Shown: positions 32,680 to 41,635 of the stretch, one piece after another | Layout of the letters: the number at the start of each line of letters is the position of its first letter | Numbering within the stretch: position 1 is the first letter of the stretch | Assembly (NCBI GenBank): GCA_024347015.1 | Contig: AP024891.1 | Coordinates: forward strand, 1 to 64,000 | Direction of reading: 5' to 3' | Source of the DNA: Vibrio pectenicida | GTDB lineage: Bacteria; Pseudomonadota; Gammaproteobacteria; Enterobacterales; Vibrionaceae | DNA length: 64,000 nt | Notes under the pieces: generated by a model | Databases searched by the model: none | Told to the model about the DNA's origin: nothing | What the model saw: the letters and a program-made list of their open reading frames with translations, nothing else | Translations under genes and position numbers: made by a program

Positions 32680-32760
32680 TTGTCACTAAACAGCAGCGCT
32701 TAAATTAGCACGAATTTCGACGCCCCTATTTTCCCCAGTTCTTTTCTTCCTTGGTATCGT
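32680..32760 (+). promoter_or_regulatory. Shared tra leader, copy 3
   Basis: TTGTCACTAAACAGCAGCGC starts at 32680. The inverted repeat here is AAATTA-GCAC-GAATTT (one arm base changed), and TGGTATCGT is at 32752-32760. Spacing is again 75 bp from TTGTCA to TATCGT. The traC gene starts 31 bp downstream. Confidence 0.7.
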
Positions 32761-32791
32761 TTTCACTCCAAACGAACCATGGAAATGCCCC

Positions 32792-35494
32792 ATGCTCCAA
32801 GCGATAAAAGATTTTTTTACTGAAGGCAAAGCCCTCGAAGGGCCCGCCATTGATTATCAAGTACCCGCTTCCTTTGCTTCCAAGCTTCCCTGGATTGAAG
32901 TCGGTGACAAAGGCCTCGTTCAGCTCGAAGATGGCCACTCATTTGGCTGTTTCTTTGATATCACGCCGATGGTCACAGAAGACAAGAGCAATCAAACACT
33001 CGATAGCGCCGTGGCCAAAGTGGCTAACACGCTCAATAAACAATGCCAAGATGAAGACAACCCATGGGTCGTCCAGATTTTTGCCCGCGATGTTGACAAT
33101 CTGGGTGATATTGCCCCTACCCTCCTTGAGAACGCACGGGTACGAGACACTTTTACCGAAGCTGTCATTGAACAAGATCAGCGCCACTTTGAACTGATTC
33201 GACGCACTCAGGGCATCTTCTCGGTGAACGCTCGGCCTTGGCGAGGCCGTCACCGACAAGTCAAAATGGCCATCTATCGGTGGCTTGATGGCTCACCCAG
33301 TGAGGAGGAGCGACGGCATAACCTTGCGAAACTGAAAAGTTTGCGCCGCCAGCTTCTCGATCCTGCTTCCTTTTATGACATTGGTATTGGTATTACTCCA
33401 AGCTGCGGTCAGCGTATCTTTGAATGGCTAAGCCCCTTTTTTAATCCCTCTAGTGTCGGGGGAGAAACGCCTCATTATCGCCAACCTCGCTCTCAAAACG
33501 ATCAAGATTTTTCAGAGCGCTTACTTCGAAGCAGCGTACGCAGCGACATCGACAATGGGTTTTGGTGGTTTGATGGCAAAGCGTCTGTGTGCACACGCGT
33601 CATGGAGCTTGACGCTTGGGACAGTGAACATTTTCTTTCAGGTGCGGTGTTTGGCGAAGTCTCCGACACAGACACCCCGCCTCAAAGTGCGGTATTTGAT
33701 GAACTTCCTCCTGGCACAATGATGGCCATGACCTTAGTACCCCAGACTCGCCAACAAGCCCAAGCGCGCATTAATCAAATCAATCATGCCGCTGTGGGGG
33801 ATGAAATTGAGTTAGTCGAGATACGTGACGATTGCAATCGTTTCAGTACACATCTAAAGCAGCAGCCGCTTTGGCGAGGACAGATTGCCTTTTTCCTCCA
33901 AGCTAAAAGCAAAGAAGAGATGGATGACCAAACCGATACCCTCCGAGCCACATTCAACCGTGACAACCTCGCGCTGAGGTTTATCCGCAACACAGACCAG
34001 GTATCACCTCTCGACAGTTACCTACGTTGGCTCCCGATGAACTACAAACCGCAAGACGATCCCCGCTTTTGGTACTGTGGTTGGGTATGGCTGTATGACA
34101 TGCTCGCGCTATCTCCCTTGTTTGGCCGCGCCACTGGAACGGGGTCAATGGCCTTTCATCATTTTAATCGTGGCGGTGAATTATTTGGCTTTGACCCTCT
34201 GACCGATTATGAATCCAATGCCCACTTAACCCTATTTGGTCCATCAGGCTCAGGTAAATCCGCCAGCTTAGTCGGTATGTGCTTGCGTTTATTGGCCGTA
34301 CACCGACCCAGACTGTTTATTATCGAGGCGGGCAATAGCTTTGGTCTTCTTGGGGATTATTGCCAGCGCCATGGACTGAGCGTCCATCGCATCAGTATCA
34401 GCGCCAAAAGCCGTGGTCTTATGGCACCGTTTGCCGATGCCTGTCATTTGGTCGGTCAATCCGTCCCTGCCGTGCCAGGTGAAGACGCGATTGATGTTAG
34501 CCACCTCAACGACAACGACTCACCTGAAGATGAAGAAAGAGACATTTTGGGTGAGCTGGAAATCATGGCGCGTTTGATGATAACCGGCGGTGAAGCGCGT
34601 GAGCTTCAAGACTATCGCCGCGCCGATGCCGCTATGGTCAGAGAAGCGTTATTCAATGCCGCTGAATATTGTCACCAACAAAACTGCCAAGTGCGGCCAG
34701 AGCATGTCAAAAATGCTCTACTGGCCATCGGTCAAGACAGTCAACGGCCCGAGACAAGACGTCATCGCGCTCAACTGATGGGCGAATCCATGACGCTATT
34801 TTGCGAAGGGTTAGAAGGGGACATTTTCAACCAAGATGCGGAGCACTGGCCAGAAGCCGATGTCACCATCATCGATTTGAAACTCTACGCCAAAACCGGC
34901 TACGAAGCTCAGCTGGCGACCGCCTACATTTCCCTTATCAACCGCATCAATGCGATTGCTGAACGCGACCAATATACAGGACGTCACATTGTCACGCTCA
35001 CCGACGAAGCGCATGTCATTTCCACCAATGAATTACTTTGTCCCTATGCCGTGAAAATCGTCAAGATGTGGCGAAAACTCAGTGCTTGGTTTTGGCTATC
35101 TACACAAGATATTGCGGACTTTCCAGATACGGCCCGCAAAATGCTCAACAACGCCGAATGGTGGATGCTGCTTAATATGAGTGAGGATGAACTCAACAAC
35201 CTCATGCACTTTAAAAACCTCACGGACGAAGACAAACGCCTCATTCGATCCATGACCTCGGAAAAACACAAATACAAAGAAGGGGTGGTATTTGGCCAAG
35301 ACAGACGGCTTCGTCAGCGTTTTCGCATTGTGCCTCCTGCCCTTTACCTGGCATTGGGTGAAACCGATGGGCCGTCTAAAGAAATCCGTCAGGCCTTAAT
35401 GGATAAACATGGCATCAGTGAGCTAGACGCCGCATTAATGAAAGCCGAGCACATTGAACAGGCACGCGCCCAATACCAAGGAGAGTTATGGTGA
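32792..35494 (+). CDS. traC: TraC/VirB4-like conjugative ATPase (TIGR03744, PFL_4706)
   Basis: A 900-residue ATPase. The N-terminal half is the VirB4-type domain with 'GSMAFHHFNRGGELFGFDPL', followed by Walker A 'GPSGSGKS' (about 485) and 'RLFIIEAGNSFGLLGDYC'. Walker B is 'HIVTLTDEAHVIS' (about 730) and 'WFWLSTQDIADFP' is the arginine/Q motif region. It powers pilus assembly and substrate transfer at the inner membrane. Full length, no defects. It overlaps the next gene by 7 bp. It is the first gene of tra operon 3. Confidence 0.95.
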   Translation: MLQAIKDFFTEGKALEGPAIDYQVPASFASKLPWIEVGDKGLVQLEDGHSFGCFFDITPMVTEDKSNQTLDSAVAKVANTLNKQCQDEDNPWVVQIFARDVDNLGDIAPTLLENARVRDTFTEAVIEQDQRHFELIRRTQGIFSVNARPWRGRHRQVKMAIYRWLDGSPSEEERRHNLAKLKSLRRQLLDPASFYDIGIGITPSCGQRIFEWLSPFFNPSSVGGETPHYRQPRSQNDQDFSERLLRSSVRSDIDNGFWWFDGKASVCTRVMELDAWDSEHFLSGAVFGEVSDTDTPPQSAVFDELPPGTMMAMTLVPQTRQQAQARINQINHAAVGDEIELVEIRDDCNRFSTHLKQQPLWRGQIAFFLQAKSKEEMDDQTDTLRATFNRDNLALRFIRNTDQVSPLDSYLRWLPMNYKPQDDPRFWYCGWVWLYDMLALSPLFGRATGTGSMAFHHFNRGGELFGFDPLTDYESNAHLTLFGPSGSGKSASLVGMCLRLLAVHRPRLFIIEAGNSFGLLGDYCQRHGLSVHRISISAKSRGLMAPFADACHLVGQSVPAVPGEDAIDVSHLNDNDSPEDEERDILGELEIMARLMITGGEARELQDYRRADAAMVREALFNAAEYCHQQNCQVRPEHVKNALLAIGQDSQRPETRRHRAQLMGESMTLFCEGLEGDIFNQDAEHWPEADVTIIDLKLYAKTGYEAQLATAYISLINRINAIAERDQYTGRHIVTLTDEAHVISTNELLCPYAVKIVKMWRKLSAWFWLSTQDIADFPDTARKMLNNAEWWMLLNMSEDELNNLMHFKNLTDEDKRLIRSMTSEKHKYKEGVVFGQDRRLRQRFRIVPPALYLALGETDGPSKEIRQALMDKHGISELDAALMKAEHIEQARAQYQGELW

Positions 35495-36429
35495 GAGGCA
35501 TATTCTATCTCATCGTGGCCATGATGAGCGCTTCTACGGTGGCGTCTCCGGTGATCACCACACCAGAAATTGTCGCCAGCAGTGCGTGTCCGGCCTGTGT
35601 CGATTATCAGGTTGTGGGATTGTGTGAATGGTTAACCTGCACACCCGCAGGTTGTTCAACCTCGACCACCATCAAGGTGCGCCATCGCCTGCCTGAAACC
35701 ATCGTCATGGCTTACCCTGAGGTTGGCAATGCGTCTTGGCAGCCCGTGGGCTTATCGGCCCCTTCTGTACCCATGTCAAAAGACGGCGGAAGCACTGTGA
35801 GGCGAAGTGTTCAAGGTATGGATAGCCCGTCACTGTCATTTCAGAACGTCGATATCATTGGCCACCCTGGGTTGGATGCCGTGTACAAGTTCTTAGCGGG
35901 GACAGGATTTTTCCTCAGCTCCACAGTGCAAAGCCTTATGCCCTATTATCTGTCAGTGTTGGACCCACTGGGCTGGCGATGGAATTTACCCGATAGATTC
36001 AACCCTCAGCGATTAAACCTACTGGCCAATCGTCTGGGCAATTTAGGCAGTATCTACCCAAGAGGCGGATTTGCCACTCAACCTCATCCGGTCAAATCCG
36101 CATTATTAGCGGCGTATCGAGCCGAGCATGTGGTCACGCGCCTTGGAGAAAGCCGCGTGTATCAAAGTGTGGTTCAACCCCCGAGGCGAGGATTTTGGCC
36201 GCCCGAGCCGCTCGCCCCTGACTCAGAAGACACCTGGTTTCAACGTCTTTATCCCAACCTAGAACAACAGGTGCATCGTTGGCCAGAGTTTGATGATGGC
36301 TTGATGCTCACCGACCCTTATGCCAAACATCGCTCAGACAGTGAACAGTATGTCTGGGCGGTATGGCGCACCTATACCGGCTGTCGACGCGGCGGCAACA
36401 CCTTATTGTTTCACACAGGAGGCACCTAA
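35488..36429 (+). CDS. TIGR03756-family (PFL_4710) protein, TraU-like
   Basis: A 313-residue exported protein, signal peptide to about TVAS. The mature N-terminus is Cys-rich ('SSACPACVDYQVVGLCEWLT'), as in TIGR03756/TraU proteins, where disulfides stabilise the fold. 'GHPGLDAVYKFLAGTGFFLS' and 'YVWAVWRTYTGCRRGG' are further family features. It acts in the periplasm in pilus assembly or mating-pair stabilisation. A TIGR03757 (PFL_4709) gene, often just before it, is absent here. Stop overlaps the next start (TAATG). Confidence 0.85.
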   Translation: MVRGIFYLIVAMMSASTVASPVITTPEIVASSACPACVDYQVVGLCEWLTCTPAGCSTSTTIKVRHRLPETIVMAYPEVGNASWQPVGLSAPSVPMSKDGGSTVRRSVQGMDSPSLSFQNVDIIGHPGLDAVYKFLAGTGFFLSSTVQSLMPYYLSVLDPLGWRWNLPDRFNPQRLNLLANRLGNLGSIYPRGGFATQPHPVKSALLAAYRAEHVVTRLGESRVYQSVVQPPRRGFWPPEPLAPDSEDTWFQRLYPNLEQQVHRWPEFDDGLMLTDPYAKHRSDSEQYVWAVWRTYTGCRRGGNTLLFHTGGT

Positions 36430-37712
36430 TGAAAATGTGTCAACGGACGCTGACCCCGTTATTACTCACGCTGACTACCGTATCTACGGTCAACTACGCG
36501 GGCAACCTTGGCCACCGTAGCGATGTTTTAGATTACGCCGTCGGCGGCGGTCCTGTGATTTCCCTCCCCGCTCGAGAAGAGCATTTAAAAACGGTCTCAC
36601 TGGGGCTGGGGTGGGAAGTCAATTTACAATGTGGGCTGCTTAATCCTCAACTGACCGTCAAAAATCAACTCAATGGCATCACAGAAGGTTATCAGCAGAT
36701 GATGGGCAGCGTCATTGAGAGCGCCACTGGCGCTGTTGCGGCGTTGCCTGGTTACTTGATTCAAAAAGAAGAGCCTGGCCTGTATGACATGCTGACCAAC
36801 GGGGTCCTTCAAGGTAAGTTTGACTTTGATAACGGCCTCACCAGCTGTGAGAGCTTTACCGAAGAAATGGGCGAGCTGACCAGCAACAACGCCTACTACG
36901 ATATGGCCAAGGCCGAACTGTGGTCTGGGGAGGTCAAAAAAGGGGACGCGGTCGCAGCCAAAAAAAACGTGCTCAGTGACATGGGCAATAACGGCATTGC
37001 GTGGTTAGGCGGCAGCCGCGCAGGCGGACGTGGCCAGCCCCCCATTAATCCTGTTGAAGACGGGGCGAAAATGGGCTTTGTCTTACTTACAGAAGGGCAA
37101 TCCGAAGATAAAGACCATCCCGTAGGGCTCTACCGTTTTTGGCACTCCCCCGAAGAACTGGGTGAATGGGTCGCCCAAGTGGTGGGTAGCCAAACCATCC
37201 AGACTGGCACAGACCAAAGTCAAACCCGTTCAACCGCAGGGATTGGGTTATCTCCCGACGTGGCCGACCTGAGCCAAATACGTCTAGACGAATTACTGGA
37301 TGCTGTATCACGTAATCAAGGCTCCGCGCACTTTCCTGCTCCGCTGGTTGAAGCGCTCAATGAACAAAAGGCCAGTAACTATCAGCTGACCCGCATTGCC
37401 TCAGAGCTGGCGTTAGCGCATGCCATTGAAAAAGCCTTACTGGCTAGGCGTGCTCTACTGACCGGTCAACAAGAAGTCTATATTGCTCAAAATCAACCGG
37501 CGAAGGAAGACATTACCAAAGCCGTATCTTTATTAGAAAAAGAAATTGATGTGCTGCGCTATGAAGCGCAAGCAAGGCAATCCATCAGCAGTTTGAGCGC
37601 GACTCAAACCATGAGGCGCTATGACAAAACACGCTCTCATCAATTGCCTGAGGCACAAGAGGCCTCGTCGGTATTTTTAACGCCTCAACCTTCACACGCT
37701 TCATCACAATAA
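36429..37712 (+). CDS. TIGR03755-family (PFL_4711) protein, TraH-like
   Basis: A 427-residue exported protein with signal peptide ending near NYA. It contains 'WEVNLQCGLLNPQLTVKNQL' and 'KFDFDNGLTSCESFTEEMG' and ends in a helical, coiled-coil-like tail. Features and order match TIGR03755 in MPF_G clusters, proposed to play the part of TraH. The ATG at 36429 overlaps the preceding stop; upstream in-frame starts would bury the signal peptide. Confidence 0.85.
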   Translation: MKMCQRTLTPLLLTLTTVSTVNYAGNLGHRSDVLDYAVGGGPVISLPAREEHLKTVSLGLGWEVNLQCGLLNPQLTVKNQLNGITEGYQQMMGSVIESATGAVAALPGYLIQKEEPGLYDMLTNGVLQGKFDFDNGLTSCESFTEEMGELTSNNAYYDMAKAELWSGEVKKGDAVAAKKNVLSDMGNNGIAWLGGSRAGGRGQPPINPVEDGAKMGFVLLTEGQSEDKDHPVGLYRFWHSPEELGEWVAQVVGSQTIQTGTDQSQTRSTAGIGLSPDVADLSQIRLDELLDAVSRNQGSAHFPAPLVEALNEQKASNYQLTRIASELALAHAIEKALLARRALLTGQQEVYIAQNQPAKEDITKAVSLLEKEIDVLRYEAQARQSISSLSATQTMRRYDKTRSHQLPEAQEASSVFLTPQPSHASSQ

Positions 37713-37724
37713 AGGATCTTACTT

Positions 37725-38015
37725 ATGAAGACGATATTATCACTGGCCCTGCCCAGACCCCGACTCATCGCGGCGGTCTTGATGGCCTTAACTGCTCTTG
37801 GGTTACTGGCGCTTGGCCTATTCATTGATACCCAAACACTCATCGACAGCAGCTACAGTTGGTCAGCCTTTATCCGAGTGACCGCAGCGCTCATCGCGGT
37901 GATGCTGGTAAAACGACTGCCCCGCCGCATGCAAACCAAAGCCATGGTGATGCTGATATTACTGATTGTATTGAACGAACTGGCCGTATTCGCCAGCTTA
38001 CATTTCAGAGGATAA
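37725..38015 (+). CDS. Small integral membrane protein of tra operon 3
   Basis: The 96-residue product is mostly hydrophobic, with three likely helices (about 13-33, 43-63, 70-90) and basic loops ('KRLPRRMQTKAM'). AAAGGAT lies eight bases before the ATG. It sits between the TIGR03755 and TraG genes, a place where MPF_G operons usually have a short membrane protein. No function known. Confidence 0.75.
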   Translation: MKTILSLALPRPRLIAAVLMALTALGLLALGLFIDTQTLIDSSYSWSAFIRVTAALIAVMLVKRLPRRMQTKAMVMLILLIVLNELAVFASLHFRG

Positions 38016-38019
38016 GACC

Positions 38020-39609
38020 ATGATTTTTAGCGATCCACTTTCAATGACTTTGGCCGCTCAGGGCTGGTTTATTGCCAACAAAATATGGACATTACTCAAT
38101 GTTGCGGGCTTTTCGGTGATGGCATTTGCGTTCGTCTTATATCAGGTTTGGTATGAAACCTTACTGGAAGGGGCTGATGAAGGCAACAAAGGTAAACTGG
38201 CGATTGAACGAGGTGTCACCAAGCTGATTTTGGCGGGATTTGTCATGGTGTTTGGTGTGTTACCAACCTTTCCCGTTAAGATGGCCACGTTGACCTATGA
38301 TGAGTCTCGCTCCCAGCAATGTGGGGTGGCCTTGGCCAGTGGTCATCAAGATTTAGCCGCAACCACCATTGATGGCGAGCAAGTCTTCATACCGCTTCTA
38401 TGGGCGTTATGGCACAGCTTTTCTCAAGGGTTGACGACAGGTGCGGTGGCTGCCATTCCCTGTACCGGTGATTTAACTCGCTCGATGCTGCAGCTTGATG
38501 AAGCGCATATTACCAGTCCGCTAATTCGCCAAGAGGTCAATGCCTTCTATCAGCAATGTTACACGCGCGCTAAAGCGGCCCTTAATACCGCTGCCCGCGA
38601 AGGAAGCGTCCCTGAATCAGCAGTAGACAGTGCAAACTGGATTGCCGGTGATACGTTTTTTCAGTGGCGAGACGGCGCAAAGTTTGCCAGTTACCACTCA
38701 CTGCAAGCTGAAAAGGCGGTGCTGGGGTTTCCCTACAAAGCAGAACGCGATGACTCTGTTCAACGTCGTTATAACCCAAACGTGGCCATCGATGAGAAAA
38801 AAGCGTACCCGATGTGCTCAGAATGGTGGATGACGCGTGAAATGCACCCTGACAAGTCCCTTAACTCTTACGCAGGTCTTAAGTTTCGCATTTATGTTGA
38901 TTTGAAAAAACACTATCCTCAAATCACAGAAGATTTGATCCGAAACCAGGGCGTATTGAGTCGGCTTATCAATGGAGAAACAACTTCAGAACAACGCCTA
39001 GATATGTACCTTGAACGGGTGTTAAGGCCGCAAAATGTGTCGACTCAAGGACAAGTGTCCTACGGTTATGGTAATCGTATTCAAAGGGATGTGGGCTCTG
39101 AGGTGCTAGGGGCTTGGAATGCGGCCGCAGGTGGTGTGGGTTTAACGGTTGGCGCCACGTTAATGTCGCCGGTGTTTTTCATTATCCGTGAATCCCTACC
39201 CATGATCCAATCACTCATTATTATGGTGGTCATCATCGCTTCTCCGATTGTCCTGGTCTGCAGTTTATATCGCGTCACGGCCTTGATGTCTCTTCTATTG
39301 ACCTATTTTGGATTGATGTTTTTACGATTTTGGTGGGAATTGTGTCGCAGTCTCGACACTAAGCTCTTTGAAAATGTGTATAACGCTCACCAGAACTTCA
39401 ACCCTATCACCATGCTAAACAACAGCTTTGATGACGCCATACTCAGGCTAAGTTTAGCGATTTTTTATCTGGTCATTATGGGGATGTTTTTTGGATTGCT
39501 TGGCTATGCGGGTTATCGAGTTAATGGGGTAAGTATGGATGCAATGATATCAGAGGTAGGAAAAACTACAGACAAAGGAGTTCAAGAAGTAAAAAGCAGA
39601 ATGGTCTAA
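38020..39609 (+). CDS. traG: TraG N-terminal-type mating-pair stabilisation protein
   Basis: A 529-residue inner-membrane protein: N-terminal helices (about 25-50, 72-90), a large periplasmic part with 'CTGDLTRSMLQLDEAHITSP', and a C-terminal group of helices (about 365-520, including 'SLIIMVVIIASPIVLVCSLY'). This corresponds to the TraG_N domain without the long C-terminal part of F-plasmid TraG. It stabilises mating pairs. It is the last gene of tra operon 3 and is followed 6 bp later by a hairpin. Confidence 0.85.
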   Translation: MIFSDPLSMTLAAQGWFIANKIWTLLNVAGFSVMAFAFVLYQVWYETLLEGADEGNKGKLAIERGVTKLILAGFVMVFGVLPTFPVKMATLTYDESRSQQCGVALASGHQDLAATTIDGEQVFIPLLWALWHSFSQGLTTGAVAAIPCTGDLTRSMLQLDEAHITSPLIRQEVNAFYQQCYTRAKAALNTAAREGSVPESAVDSANWIAGDTFFQWRDGAKFASYHSLQAEKAVLGFPYKAERDDSVQRRYNPNVAIDEKKAYPMCSEWWMTREMHPDKSLNSYAGLKFRIYVDLKKHYPQITEDLIRNQGVLSRLINGETTSEQRLDMYLERVLRPQNVSTQGQVSYGYGNRIQRDVGSEVLGAWNAAAGGVGLTVGATLMSPVFFIIRESLPMIQSLIIMVVIIASPIVLVCSLYRVTALMSLLLTYFGLMFLRFWWELCRSLDTKLFENVYNAHQNFNPITMLNNSFDDAILRLSLAIFYLVIMGMFFGLLGYAGYRVNGVSMDAMISEVGKTTDKGVQEVKSRMV

Positions 39610-39615
39610 ATATAT

Positions 39616-39644
39616 GTCGCCATTCTTTTCACTAGAATGGCGAC
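39616..39644. terminator. Hairpin after traG
   Basis: Perfect 10-bp stem: GTCGCCATTC, nine-base loop, GAATGGCGAC. It lies between traG and the convergent small gene 39644-39856 and overlaps that gene's stop. It probably ends transcription from both sides. Confidence 0.65.
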
Positions 39645-39856
39645 TAGTGGTCCCAACTTCCAAATTGATTTGACTCTTTACCAAAAAACCATGGCTTATC
39701 TTCCGTTTTCCGTCTCAACTTAGAACTGGCTCCTTCATTTAGACTCTTTAGTGCTTGTTCAGGAGGTATACTAGTTCCTTGACACAAAAGAGCATTTTGA
39801 CGAGCCGTTTTATCGTCTTGGTAATGTTGATACCAACGCTGTATAAAAGCTTTCAT
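39644..39856 (-). CDS. Small protein (70 aa, hypothetical)
   Basis: Starts MKAFIQRWYQHYQDDKTARQ behind AAGGAAGAG, a strong ribosome site. It is soluble and rich in aromatic and charged residues. It may be cotranscribed after the winged-helix gene on the same strand, 56 bp away. No family recognised. Confidence 0.6.
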   Translation of the reverse strand: MKAFIQRWYQHYQDDKTARQNALLCQGTSIPPEQALKSLNEGASSKLRRKTEDKPWFFGKESNQFGSWDH

Positions 39857-39912
39857 TTCTCTTCCTTAACCAGGTGCTTATTTATGATACAATACGCGTA
39901 TTTCAATTTTTT

Positions 39913-40203
39913 TCAACCAGCCGTCTCTTGTTCCAACCAGACATTAGTCAGTTCAAACCCTTCAGGGGTAATGTTAAGATACCAATCAAATTCATACTTC
40001 CTGCGCATGATGAGACCTTGATTTTCAAGTGTTCGACAAGAAAGCCGAAAGTTATTAGGGTGCACGGCTTTGTCCAACATGACATTAACAGCGTGATTCA
40101 AACTCGTAGATTTTGCTTCCGTAATGCCTCGAATAAACCCACTTCTGAGTCTCAATAAAATCTCTTTTTGAACTTGGCTGAGCCGATGTTTATTATCCGT
40201 CAT
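39913..40203 (-). CDS. Winged-helix-like regulator (96 aa)
   Basis: The pattern helix 'SQVQKEILLRLRSGF', helix 'LNHAVNVMLDKA', recognition-like 'NFRLSCRTLENQGLIMRRKY', then a strand pair 'FDWYLNITPEGFEL' fits a winged-helix DNA-binding protein. Its start is seven bases from a perfect 23-bp palindrome (40210-40232), a likely operator bound by the protein. It could control itself and the small gene that follows. Confidence 0.65.
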   Translation of the reverse strand: MTDNKHRLSQVQKEILLRLRSGFIRGITEAKSTSLNHAVNVMLDKAVHPNNFRLSCRTLENQGLIMRRKYEFDWYLNITPEGFELTNVWLEQETAG

Positions 40204-40209
40204 AAAAGC

Positions 40210-40232
40210 TTATTCATTGCTGCAATGAATAA
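40210..40232. promoter_or_regulatory. Perfect 23-bp palindrome, likely operator
   Basis: TTATTCATTGC, T, GCAATGAATAA: 11-bp perfect arms with a one-base centre, just upstream of the winged-helix gene. It is AT-rich at its ends and suited to a dimeric repressor. Confidence 0.7.
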
Positions 40233-40446
40233 AGAATAGCCTTATGGCGATAGTCGCGCAAGTCTTTGCTAAAAAACATAAAACTATCAGTATGAAAGAA
40301 CAATAGCGACACAAAATCTATATTGAAGTAATAGCTTTATTTACCGTCTTTGCCAATCAAAAATGGACATTTCCGTGTCAGTGAATCTGCTAATTTAGAT
40401 ATGTACGGATTACTTCTAGTATGGTGAATCGTGCCATAGTCGTTTG

Positions 40447-41508
40447 TTAGTTTTTTATATGCTCTTCACATTTTTGAACTACCAATTCCACTAAAGCACC
40501 AATTTTGTCGTCGCTATATGCTAATTGCTCAAGCACCCAAGGATATCGTTTAAAGTGTTCAAACATACCGTATTCTAGCTGAGACTTCTCTATCACAGGT
40601 TGAACTGGCACTGATGGAAAGTGAGGCACTATTGATGTTAACTCTTGAGGGATACTCTTCGGGCTTGAGATATCAGCTACAACAAACTTTGACAGCAACG
40701 CTAACGTGATAACTGTTTCGGTTACATCTCTATTACTTGGGCCATCAAAATCGAAAAGTACAGGAAGGTAACCTTTTGACTCTAGTTGCACTTTCATTGT
40801 ATCAAGAACGGCTTTACGTTCAGGTGTAAACCTACCAAGTATAAGAACAACCTTGGAAGTAATTGTATCAATTACATCACGTATTTTTGAGTTGTTGACT
40901 AAAAGAGAGATAAACTGAGCTAACTCTATTGTCGGAACAGTTATTGATGTTCCAGACTCTTCAATATAAATACTGCTTTGCTGGCAGTTTTCAAGTGATA
41001 AGTCCCATGCTGAAACTCCGTATACTCTGGCTCCATTAATAGTGGTATCATTAAAACAAGTTTTAACCAAACTCATATTACTCAATTTTGCGTCATCAAG
41101 GTTCGAGCCTGTGAAATTGGTTTCTTCCGCTGAACAATATGACAGGTCGGCTTTAAAAAAATTACAGTTTATAAATTCTGCCGAACCAATTTTCGTAACA
41201 GCTAAACTACTCCGTTCAAAATTACAGTTATGGAAGTATGAAAAACAAAGATCTGAGAAATGAAAATTGCTACCTGCAAACTCACAGTTAGTGAATGTCG
41301 AATTTCTTGCTGTAATTCGATTGAGATTTGTCTTTCGCAGGTCGAAGCCTACAAAGGCTGGCATGTCAAACATTGATTCGTATGTATGCAGATCACTTTC
41401 AAAATCAGCGTCCGATAAATCAGGGGCAATATGTGGATACTCTTGTCTCCACTTGTTCCACACTTCTGGCCCTTGTTTGAATATGTCTATCTGTTCTTTT
41501 ACTGCCAC
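40447..41508 (-). CDS. Pentapeptide-repeat protein with uncharacterised C-terminal domain
   Basis: The 353 residues start at GTG behind AGGAGAG. Residues 55-175 are pentapeptide repeats (A/C-D/N-L/F-x-x: 'SNFHFSDLCFSYFHNCNFER'), a right-handed beta helix. The C-terminal 140 residues form an alpha/beta domain: 'VVLILGRFTPERKAVLDTMK', 'VLFDFDGPSNRDVTETV', 'FVVADISSPKSIPQEL' and 'YPWVLEQLAY'. I have seen this domain at the end of other pentapeptide proteins. It looks like TIR or nucleotide-binding folds but has no assigned activity that I know of. Position in a cassette array next to defence genes suggests an effector. Its stop codon lies in CTAAC, the start of an attC. Confidence 0.7.
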   Translation of the reverse strand: MAVKEQIDIFKQGPEVWNKWRQEYPHIAPDLSDADFESDLHTYESMFDMPAFVGFDLRKTNLNRITARNSTFTNCEFAGSNFHFSDLCFSYFHNCNFERSSLAVTKIGSAEFINCNFFKADLSYCSAEETNFTGSNLDDAKLSNMSLVKTCFNDTTINGARVYGVSAWDLSLENCQQSSIYIEESGTSITVPTIELAQFISLLVNNSKIRDVIDTITSKVVLILGRFTPERKAVLDTMKVQLESKGYLPVLFDFDGPSNRDVTETVITLALLSKFVVADISSPKSIPQELTSIVPHFPSVPVQPVIEKSQLEYGMFEHFKRYPWVLEQLAYSDDKIGALVELVVQKCEEHIKN

Positions 41509-41523
41509 TGAACTCTCCTGAAA

Positions 41524-41635
41524 ACTAACGCCTTGCTAAGGTGCAGCTAACTGCCGAGAAGCCCAAGCAAAGCCACGTAAAGACTAAAGCCAAAATGCCA
41601 AAGGTTAGCTGTCACTCTTAAGCAATTTGTTAGGT
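41524..41635 (-). other. attC recombination site (112 bp)
   Basis: On the plus strand ACTAACGCCTTGCT at the left pairs with AGCAATTTGTTAGGT at the right. Inner arms GCAGCTAAC and GTTAGCTG also pair, leaving a variable centre. The whole forms the long imperfect hairpin of an attC site. The stop codon of the HEPN-like gene lies in its CCTAAC core, which is normal for cassettes. Confidence 0.85.
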
